From Cytophagales bacterium (GTDB lineage: Bacteria > Bacteroidota > Bacteroidia > Cytophagales > Cyclobacteriaceae): 23,439 bases of DNA. Below the pieces are notes generated by a model, which was not told where the DNA came from, made no database searches, and saw only the letters and a program-made list of their open reading frames with translations. The translations under genes and the position numbers were made by a program. Positions 15,506 through 20,755 of the stretch are shown here, one piece after another. The stretch covers positions 1 through 23,439 of the forward strand of contig DAHVFH010000083.1 in assembly GCA_027317105.1 (NCBI GenBank), in the 5' to 3' direction. Each line of letters opens with the position of its first letter. Positions within the stretch are counted from its first letter, which is position 1.

Positions 15506-16480
15506 TCACATATCTAGAATGTATGCAAACATCAAAGGTGCTACAATAGTCGCATCGCTCTCCACAATAAACTTAGGCGTGTCGATGCTCAATTTTCCCC
15601 AGGTAATTTTTTCGTTGGGTACCGCACCGGAGTAAGAACCGTAGCTTGTTGTTGAATCTGAAATCTGACAGAAGTAACTCCAGAACGGAACGCCATCGCG
15701 CTCTAAATCCTGATGCAACATCGGCACTACGCAAATCGGGAAATCACCGGCAATACCTCCACCAATCTGGAAGAAACCGATGCCATGTTCGCCCGCATTG
15801 TTGGTGTACCAATCCGCCAGCCACACCATGTATTCAATCCCTGATTTCATTGTTGAAGCTTTCAACTCACCGGTAAACACATACGAAGCAAAAATATTTC
15901 CCATCGTGCTGTCTTCCCATCCCGGCACCACCATCGGCATATTCTTTTCTGCGGCCGCTATCATCCAACTGTTCTTCGGGTCGATCTCATAATATTGTTT
16001 CAGCACACCACTGTTGATCATGCGAAACATGAACTCATGAGGAAACAAACGCTCGCCTTTATCCTCGGCATCTTTCCATACTTTGAATAAATGCGCCTGC
16101 AACCTGCGGAATGCCTCCTCCTCAGGAATGCACGTATCGGTAACGCGGTTCAAGTGATTTTGTAATAGATCCCACTCTTGCTCAGGCGTGAGGTCTCTAT
16201 AATTCGGTATCCTTTTGTAATGCGAGTGCGCCACCAAGTTCATGATGTCTTCCTCCAGGTTGGCACCTGTGGTAGAAATGATGTGTACCTTGTTTTGGCG
16301 GATCATCTCGGCAAAGCTGATGCCCAGCTCGCCCGTGCTCATGGCACCCGCCAGGCTCACCAGCATTTTCTTGCCCGCGGCAATGTGGGTTTTATAGGCA
16401 TTGGCTGCATCCACCATGGCGGCAGCATTAAAGTGTAGATAATTCTTTTCGATGAAAGCGGAAATTGGACGATTGCTCAT
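15506..16480 (-). CDS. Deoxyhypusine synthase family protein
   Basis: A 324-residue NAD-dependent spermidine-processing enzyme of the deoxyhypusine synthase fold. Visible features are MLVSLAGAMSTGELGIS (Rossmann start), VHIISTTGANLEEDIMNLV, MPMVVPGWEDSTMGNIFASY, GIGFFQIGGGIAGDFPICVVP, and YGSYSGAVPNEKITWGKL. Lys296 in the WGK motif corresponds to the Lys that forms the enzyme-substrate imine in eukaryotic DHS. Bacteria lack eIF5A, so a hypusination role is unlikely. Bacterial members are discussed in connection with polyamines such as homospermidine, but which reaction this one performs is inference only. It is separated from argS by a repeat-rich 300-nt gap. The upstream side is the REP/RAYT island. 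The start ATG is well placed before the conserved N-terminus. Confidence 0.93.
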   Translation of the reverse strand: MSNRPISAFIEKNYLHFNAAAMVDAANAYKTHIAAGKKMLVSLAGAMSTGELGISFAEMIRQNKVHIISTTGANLEEDIMNLVAHSHYKRIPNYRDLTPEQEWDLLQNHLNRVTDTCIPEEEAFRRLQAHLFKVWKDAEDKGERLFPHEFMFRMINSGVLKQYYEIDPKNSWMIAAAEKNMPMVVPGWEDSTMGNIFASYVFTGELKASTMKSGIEYMVWLADWYTNNAGEHGIGFFQIGGGIAGDFPICVVPMLHQDLERDGVPFWSYFCQISDSTTSYGSYSGAVPNEKITWGKLSIDTPKFIVESDATIVAPLMFAYILDM

Positions 16481-16509
16481 GGTTGTAAGGAAAATTTTGG
16501 TGCGAAAAT

Positions 16510-16620
16510 AAGGGATTAAGTTGAAAGTTGGGAGGATTCTGGCGGCTAGATTCAGGATGCTGGATACTCGATGGCAGCGAGCTGAATTTGAAACTTGTCA
16601 TTCGTACTTTGAAATTTTTC
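16510..16620. repeat. Degenerate low-complexity intergenic repeat
   Basis: Read on the minus strand, this stretch contains TTTCAAAGTACGAATGACAA, then ATCGAGTATCCAGCATCC followed by TGAATC. The short words GAGTATCC, CAGCATCC and TGAATC look like decayed iterations of one 7-8 nt unit. I believe similar stretches are dispersed in Bacteroidota intergenic DNA, but this could not be searched. No coding sequence is supported. Confidence 0.35.
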
Positions 16621-16621
16621 T

Positions 16622-16720
16622 GGGCGTGCCCCTCGTGCCTCGGGTCGCGCTATCCGCTGCAAGTCCGGCCAACCTGCATACCAACACACTTCGGGCTTTC
16701 CGCTTCTATCGCTCACGCAG
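16622..16720 (+). other. GC-rich structured intergenic element, possible ncRNA or dispersed element
   Basis: A sharply GC-richer patch stands out from its AT-rich flanks. It opens GGGCGTGCCCCTCGTGCC and closes with CGCTTCTATCGCTCACGC. The terminal words GCGTG (16624-16628) and CACGC (16714-16718) are complementary and could close a stem around the element. GGGTCGCGCTATCCGCTGCA and CTTCGGGCTTTCCGCTTCTA inside it look like two related half-units. I recall similar GGGCGTG...CTCACGC blocks in other Bacteroidota genomes, but no name or function can be given. Confidence 0.4.
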
Positions 16721-16796
16721 AGTGTTGATAATCCTCTCTTTAGCCAAACCATTTTGTTTGTACCTACAAGTTTGCAAATCAGTTCAATCGAGAAAC

Positions 16797-17035
16797 TTTC
16801 CTGTGCCGCCAGGTCTTCCGTCTCGCGTCAGGTTGTAAAACCTGACGCCACACCAAAACCTGACGCCACACCAAGCACTCACTCATCCTAAAAGAAACAC
16901 AAACCACTTGTCCTGTGCCCGTCAGGTCTTTCGACCTGACGCAACTAACATCTTACCACTTCAACTATTTTTTATAAATTCACCTTATGGCTCTTCGCGG
17001 ACGCACCGGTTTTTTGGATGGAGATTGTTTCTTCG
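16797..17035. repeat. Tandem duplication, copy 1 (REP hairpins plus truncated RAYT start)
   Basis: This segment is repeated almost exactly at 17036-17257. It contains two REP-type hairpins: GCGTCAGGTT/AACCTGACGC with a GTAA loop (16825-16848) and CGTCAGGTC/GACCTGACG with a TTTC loop (16920-16941). It then carries the upstream region and the first 49 bases of the RAYT gene. An internal direct repeat of an 18-nt unit (AACCTGACGCCACACCAA, 16839-16874) occurs only in this copy. Confidence 0.88.
16987..17035 (+). pseudogene. Truncated 5' end of a second RAYT transposase gene
   Basis: The bases following ATG at 16987 encode MALRGRTGFLDGDCFF, a near copy of the intact RAYT N-terminus (MALRGRTSFLDEDCFF), and then run directly into the next REP block. 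Two amino-acid changes (S to G, E to G) show that the copies have begun to diverge. It is a remnant produced by the tandem duplication. Confidence 0.85.
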
Positions 17036-17257
17036 TTTCCTGTGCCGCCAGGTCTTCCGTCTCGCGTCAGGTTGTAAAACCTGACGCCACACCAAGCACT
17101 CACTCATCCTAAAAAGAAACACAAACCACTTGTCCTGTGCCCGTCAGGTCTTTCGACCTGACGCAACTAACATCACCCCACTTCAACTATTTTTTATAAA
17201 TTCACCTTATGGCTCTTCGCGGACGCACCAGTTTTTTGGATGAAGATTGTTTCTTCG
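17036..17257. repeat. Tandem duplication, copy 2 (REP hairpins plus intact RAYT start)
   Basis: This copy is near-identical to 16797-17035, shorter by the missing 18-nt internal repeat and longer by one A. Hairpins lie at 17064-17087 and 17142-17163. It continues into the intact transposase gene at 17209. Confidence 0.88.
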
Positions 17258-17757
17258 TTACTACCACATGCTATAAATTTTACCATCTGCAGGAAATGGA
17301 GGAATGCAAAATGATTGTGAGCGAAAGCATCAATTTTCTAAACAACAAATACAATTCATCAATCCTCGGCTATGTGATTATGCCCAATCATGTCCATCTG
17401 ATCCTTTACTTCAAAAAGCTAAATCAACTTTCCAATTGGATGCGTGACCTGAAAAAATTTACCTCTGTAATGATCCGACAGCAAATTGAAAAATCAGGTA
17501 ACATCGCTTTGCTCGAGCAGTTGCGAGTGCCTGAGAAAAAGCAAGTTTTCAAAGTGTGGCAAGACAGGTTTGATGATGTATATCTATCTCAAAAGAAAAT
17601 TCTAGAAACTAAGTTGGAATACATCCACACCAACCCGCTGCAAGAGCATTGGAATCTGGTCAGGCATCCCGAAGAATGGAAACATTCCAGTGCTCAGTTT
17701 TATGAGATGGGCACACAGCCTCCTGTTATCGTAACGGACTACAGAGAATTTTTCTAG
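17209..17757 (+). CDS. REP-associated tyrosine transposase (RAYT, Y1/HUH family)
   Basis: A single-strand DNA transposase of the IS200/IS605-like Y1 group that is domesticated with REP palindromes. The 182 residues match the family length. The HUH motif is seen as MPNHVHLIL (His61, His63), and the catalytic Tyr138 lies in KLEYIHTNPLQE. The N-terminal block FLDEDCFFVTTTCYK and the end block PEEWKHSSAQFYEMG are also typical. REP hairpins lie directly upstream (two per copy of a tandem duplication) and one decayed unit lies directly downstream, as expected for RAYT-REP cassettes. The start is fixed by similarity to the truncated copy at 16987. The gene appears intact and could still be active on its own REPs. 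Confidence 0.95.
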   Translation: MALRGRTSFLDEDCFFVTTTCYKFYHLQEMEECKMIVSESINFLNNKYNSSILGYVIMPNHVHLILYFKKLNQLSNWMRDLKKFTSVMIRQQIEKSGNIALLEQLRVPEKKQVFKVWQDRFDDVYLSQKKILETKLEYIHTNPLQEHWNLVRHPEEWKHSSAQFYEMGTQPPVIVTDYREFF

Positions 17758-17776
17758 GCTTCAGGTTTTCCGTCAC

Positions 17777-17800
17777 GCGTGAGGTTGCAAAACTTGACAC
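17777..17800. repeat. Degenerate REP unit downstream of RAYT
   Basis: GCGTGAGGTT, a GCAA loop, then AACTTGACAC: the same layout as the upstream hairpin GCGTCAGGTT/AACCTGACGC but with substitutions that weaken the stem. It is followed by ACCACACCAAA, also matching the upstream context. It flanks the RAYT gene on its 3' side. Confidence 0.7.
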
Positions 17801-17847
17801 CACACCAAATTTAGCACAGAAACTGCCGCGTTCGTTGTTTTCTTCAA

Positions 17848-17952
17848 TTAAATTTGCCCTTTATAATTTGGGTCAAAATCTACCATCCATTCAATACCGT
17901 ATTTATCTCTAAACATTTTGTTATCGGTTGGCGTTCCGTACACCGTTATCAT
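17848..17952 (-). pseudogene. 34-codon ORF resembling the C-terminus of a VOC/PhnB-like protein
   Basis: The minus strand encodes 34 residues from ATG 17950-17952, including MFRDKYGIEWMVDFDP, which resembles the C-terminal signature of PhnB/glyoxalase-like VOC proteins (D-K-F-G-x-x-W-M-x). The ATG overlaps the stop of the DUF262/DUF1524 gene as TAATG, so it could be translated by coupling. It is most likely a relic of a longer gene lost at the island junction. A genuine small protein cannot be excluded. Confidence 0.5.
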
Positions 17953-19379
17953 TATTTTACTATTACGTTCCAGTCTTCTGATGTTAGTTCAATTGTCTCC
18001 ATAGCTTGGTAACAAAGTTTTTGAATGCTCTGTGCAGACAGATTCATCTCAATGTAGTAGCCATTTTGAAGCTGTCGAATGGCTCTGAATTTATTCTTGT
18101 CCTTACCTAAATATCTTGGAAAGTTATGAGCTAATACTTCAAATTTCTCCTGTTCAAGGTCTGCAACGGTATTTAATGTTTGCTCCAAAACGTCCCGCCA
18201 ACTGTCGACAGGGATGCGTTGTCCAAGGATACTTAAAGAAAGGGGAGTGGTTCCTGTTACTTCTTGCAAGTCCGTTGGAGAAGTGTTTTCTTGTCCAAAG
18301 TACGCCCAAAGTTCAATGGCATGTTTGGCCAACTTCTCTGCTCTCTGCTCTATTTCGTTTCTTGTCCAATGAGGAATTTCAGAAAAATACTTGTTCAGCT
18401 CTAAATGACTTTCTTCAAAAGTTTTTTTCTTAGTCGGAAAACTGTCATTTGATAGTTCCGTATTGTAGGCTGTCAAAGTTAAATTACCAATTGTATGAAG
18501 AAACAAGTCATGTGTTTCTTCCCATTCTGCTCCAAGTTCATTTTGCCACCATTCAGAGAGGGTTTGAGGCATTATGTGTTCAATAGATAAATTATCAAAT
18601 GGAACTCGTTCTTTGTGGGCAAAACTCTCTTCAATTGTTTCAAGAATGAGTTTTGTTTTTATTTGTCTGTCCCCACCACCATAAAATTTGGTTTCCCTGA
18701 AACGCAAATAGAACTCATTATCTTTTGGATAACCCCTGCCTTGTAAAACAGTCTTAAAGCCTTCAACAATATTGTCGGGATGTTTAGAAATGATTTGAGG
18801 ATAAACGATTGGAAAGATTTTATTTAGCGTATTTGAAGGGACATTACATACAAATCTTCTGATTAAGTAATTCTCCAAAGTCTTCAGAATTGCAACAAAA
18901 TCGTCTCCCGTTATTTTTCCATCAGCGTAATTGCTGTAAAAATTCAAAAGCAATGGGTAGGCAGTCGTAACTTCAATTCTGTTAAGCCTGCGGAAATACT
19001 TTTGCAACTGAACTTCGGGTTCAAGTTCAGGATAAATAAGCCGTTGGTAATAGATTGAAAATTTCCTTAGATCGCTTAAATAGTCGGTTGCATTTGATGT
19101 AGAAACACTTTCCTTTAATGCATAGTAAACGTCACCTTGCTTGATGATACTGCCAATACGCATTAAAAAGTGTCGAATAAATTCGGTTAAGCTTTCACCC
19201 AAAGCTGTTTGCATTGGTAGCCAGTAATCGTTATAAACTTTTTCCTGCTTGTCAACATGGATTCGCATAAAGAAGTAGTTGCGAATTAAGTCGGCTTGTG
19301 TTAAAGGTCTACCTTTAGCATTCAGACTTTCAAATACTAAATAAGGATTATCATCTGTGTCAAGCACGATACTAACCAC
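17952..19379 (-). CDS. DUF262/DUF1524 (GmrSD-like) nuclease, C-terminal part after frameshift
   Basis: This 475-codon frame is the continuation of the DUF262 protein that begins at 19921. It starts inside the DUF262 domain (VFESLNAKGRPLTQADLIRN is the usual middle motif). The C-terminal HNH nuclease domain DUF1524 shows FDNLSIEHIMPQTLSEWW (His268) and LHTIGNLTLTAYN (His295, Asn299). A further C-terminal extension of about 100 residues follows. The GTG at 19377-19379 is only the first in-frame start codon and is probably not a true start: the frame remains open back to 19439, encoding KLKQVELEPEKLKKIITSYF, so a -1 shift joins it to the upstream frame. GmrSD-type proteins are NTP-dependent type IV restriction or anti-phage nucleases. 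Whether a full product is made depends on the frameshift. Confidence 0.85.
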   Translation of the reverse strand: MVSIVLDTDDNPYLVFESLNAKGRPLTQADLIRNYFFMRIHVDKQEKVYNDYWLPMQTALGESLTEFIRHFLMRIGSIIKQGDVYYALKESVSTSNATDYLSDLRKFSIYYQRLIYPELEPEVQLQKYFRRLNRIEVTTAYPLLLNFYSNYADGKITGDDFVAILKTLENYLIRRFVCNVPSNTLNKIFPIVYPQIISKHPDNIVEGFKTVLQGRGYPKDNEFYLRFRETKFYGGGDRQIKTKLILETIEESFAHKERVPFDNLSIEHIMPQTLSEWWQNELGAEWEETHDLFLHTIGNLTLTAYNTELSNDSFPTKKKTFEESHLELNKYFSEIPHWTRNEIEQRAEKLAKHAIELWAYFGQENTSPTDLQEVTGTTPLSLSILGQRIPVDSWRDVLEQTLNTVADLEQEKFEVLAHNFPRYLGKDKNKFRAIRQLQNGYYIEMNLSAQSIQKLCYQAMETIELTSEDWNVIVK

Positions 19380-19435
19380 GGAAAAATAGCTTGTAATTAT
19401 TTTTTTTAATTTCTCTGGTTCAAGTTCTACTTGTT

Positions 19436-19921
19436 TTAGTTTTTTTCAAAAAATACGTACGCTCTTGTAATTTGATTTTCCGTTTCATTTGGATTACCAT
19501 TTATCAGGTTCTCAAATGTCAGTCTGTCAACTTGTGTTGGCATCAACTTGTAATAGTCATTCCCGTCTTTATATTGATTTACAAGCAAAGTGTTATTTAC
19601 TTCGTCAGCAAATCTTAGGTTTTGATTTTCTCTTGCCTTATTCCGCAAAAGAGCCAGCAAAATAAAAATTGTTGTTAGACGCTGTTGCCCGTCAATAAGC
19701 AAATATTTTGCAACACCTTCAGGAACTGAAACTGTCGGCATATTCACGATTGAACCGATGAAATGTGTTCTTGGATTTTCCATTTCACATAGTTCAACAA
19801 GGTCTTTCCAAAGAACTTCCCATTCTTTTGATGTCCAACTATAGGTTCGTTGAAAAAGTGGGATGACATACTGCTTTGTCCCTTCAATTATGTCTTGCAG
19901 TTTGGTTTCTTTTGCTTGCAT
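19436..19921 (-). CDS. DUF262 (GmrS-like) N-terminal part of split nuclease
   Basis: The first 161 residues of a GmrSD-like protein, with PLFQRTYSWTSKEWEVLW and HFIGSIV followed by LLIDGQQRLTTIFIL (IDGQQRLTT at 76-84), the NTP-binding and hydrolysis signature of DUF262. The frame ends at TAA (19436-19438) just after VFFEKN, in the middle of the domain. Family members normally continue into the rest of DUF262 and DUF1524 as one chain of about 550-700 residues; joined with 17952-19439 the product would be about 656 residues. The start ATG at 19921 gives the expected short lead before the first DUF262 motif. It lies downstream of a decayed integrase and inside the RAYT-integrase island, which fits a mobile defence gene. 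Confidence 0.88.
   Translation of the reverse strand: MQAKETKLQDIIEGTKQYVIPLFQRTYSWTSKEWEVLWKDLVELCEMENPRTHFIGSIVNMPTVSVPEGVAKYLLIDGQQRLTTIFILLALLRNKARENQNLRFADEVNNTLLVNQYKDGNDYYKLMPTQVDRLTFENLINGNPNETENQITRAYVFFEKN
19440..19446 (-). other. A AAA AAC slippery heptamer at the DUF262 frameshift
   Basis: Read on the minus strand in the N-terminal frame, the codons are TTT GAA AAA AAC TAA. The heptamer A AAA AAC (19445 down to 19439) is in the X XXY YYZ phase required for a -1 shift, and the zero-frame stop follows at once. A -1 shift resumes with CTA AAA CAA GTA GAA and stays open through the rest of the nuclease. Equally, one lost A in this seven-A run would explain the split. Confidence 0.6.
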
Positions 19922-19973
19922 TATTTATCTGTTTGTTCTTTGGGTGTCGTCCTTGACGCTTGCTGGTAACTCT

Positions 19974-20006
19974 TAAATATACGCATGTTCTGGATTTCAA
20001 AAATCG
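19974..20006 (-). promoter_or_regulatory. Possible promoter for the DUF262 gene
   Basis: On the minus strand, TTTG followed after about 16 bp by TATATTTA (forward complement TAAATATA at 19974-19981) lies about 53 nt before the start codon. It is one base from the TAnnTTTG consensus and the spacer is shorter than optimal, so this is weak. Confidence 0.28.
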
Positions 20007-20053
20007 TATATTTCTCCCCAACCTATTAAGAAACAGTGACAATTGAAAAATCC

Positions 20054-20073
20054 GCAACCGCCTTCGCGGTTGC
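20054..20073 (-). terminator. Intrinsic terminator-like hairpin downstream of the integrase remnant
   Basis: A perfect 8-bp stem, GCAACCGC (20054-20061) and GCGGTTGC (20066-20073), with a 4-nt loop is followed on the minus strand by GGATTTTTC. It lies 15 nt beyond the integrase stop codon and is the likely original terminator of that gene. Confidence 0.7.
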
Positions 20074-20087
20074 TCCAATACGATGGG

Positions 20088-20518
20088 TCAGCTTAGCTTT
20101 TTCCCTCCCAATATCTTGTCTATCGGGCTTTGTATCTTGCCCAGTTCTTTTTTGCTCACGTGCGTGTAGCGCAGCGTGGTCTTTATGTCGTTGTGCCCAA
20201 GTAGCTCCTGTATGTATTTTATATCGGTCCCCTGCTCAAAGCAGGTAAATGGCGTAGCTGTGAGGCTGTGGAAACTGATGGTAGGCGGAAGCCCCATTTT
20301 TTTGAACGTGCTGTTGAATACCGTTTGGGCACTACGCGAACTATAGTGGCCATTGTCAAATTGGCCTTCAAACAAATAAGACTTTGGCTTATACTCGCGC
20401 ACATAATCCCTGAGCATCTGCAGCGTGGCGTGGGCCAGGGTGACCTGTCTTTTTTCCCTTTTGCCCCTTCAACCCTTATTTGCATGCGGTGGCTGTCAAT
20501 ATCGGTTATCTTCAGTTT
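20088..20518 (-). pseudogene. Decayed tyrosine recombinase (XerC/D-like phage integrase), C-terminal half
   Basis: The minus strand retains pieces of an integrase catalytic domain: VVKLKITDIDSHRMQIRVEG and AKGKKDR (about 20450-20518), then VTLAHATLQMLRDYVREYKP in another frame, YLFEGQ, and IKYIQELLGHNDIKTTLRYTHVS at the end, where the nucleophile Tyr (RYTHVS) is kept. A frameshift lies near 20441-20450. The HxLRH box is broken: it now reads FHSLTATPFTCFEQG, explained by loss of about five bases at HSL(R)HS and a compensating extra T before GAGCAG, so the catalytic Arg is gone. The N-terminal SAM-like half and the first Arg box are absent; the sequence stops at a CACAGAG-type repeat at about 20516-20548. 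The gene cannot encode an active recombinase. It probably belonged to the element that brought in the DUF262 nuclease. Confidence 0.88.
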
Positions 20519-20548
20519 TACCACAGAGAGAACAGAGAAATTCAAAAA
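20516..20548. repeat. CACAGAG-type dispersed repeat at the integrase breakpoint
   Basis: TTTTACCACAGAGAGAACAG and the following AGAAATTCAAAA belong to the same loose family of CACAGAG/CGCAGAG intergenic repeats as those at 15206-15505. The repeat meets the integrase remnant at a shared GTGGTAAAA word (minus strand), suggesting a microhomology junction. Confidence 0.5.
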
Positions 20549-20635
20549 CGGTTAGGTCGCGACAATTTGAATTGCCCCACAAAATACCCCAGAATTTTCA
20601 CTGCGGCCCTTTGCTGCAATAACTATAGGTATCAA

Positions 20636-20662
20636 TTTGACATCGAGCAATCGATAGTCAAA
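20636..20662. promoter_or_regulatory. Imperfect inverted repeat upstream of the persulfide dioxygenase
   Basis: TTTGACATCGA (20636-20646) and TCGATAGTCAAA (20651-20662) pair except for one extra base, around a GCAA centre. It lies about 95-120 nt before the ATG at 20756 and looks like an operator. No regulator gene is adjacent. Confidence 0.4.
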
Positions 20663-20674
20663 AAATATCAGTTC

Positions 20675-20690
20675 TGTGACAAAAATCACC
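20675..20690. promoter_or_regulatory. CRP/FNR-like binding site upstream of the persulfide dioxygenase
   Basis: TGTGA, six bases, then TCACC: nine of ten bases match the TGTGA-N6-TCACA consensus of CRP-family regulators. It lies 66-81 nt before the ATG at 20756, a typical activator position. The match is direct; use by a real regulator in this organism is inference. Confidence 0.42.
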
Positions 20691-20755
20691 AATTTGCAAT
20701 TTATTGTTTCCGATCTTTGTTGGAGTAATTTGCATGACTTAAAAATAGAAGAAAT

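Noticed and set aside
15111..15635. Plus-strand frames over the argS leader and repeat cluster
   Set aside because: Their translations (SAYSAVKIHSTAKSAKK and similar) are typical of CGCAAAG-type repeats and not of proteins.
16521..16838. Open frames across the GC-rich element as genes
   Set aside because: They cross a low-complexity repeat, the structured element and a REP block, have no signal or domain, and are open in several frames on both strands.
16797..17165. Repeated hairpin blocks as a possible CRISPR array
   Set aside because: There are only two long near-identical units with two different palindromes each and no regular spacers or cas genes. A RAYT gene follows, so REP elements explain them.
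20690..20719. Promoter TTTG/GATCTTTG ahead of the persulfide dioxygenase
   Set aside because: The -7 box starts with G instead of T and the spacer is only 15 bp, so I did not list it as a promoter, though it may contribute with the CRP-like site.
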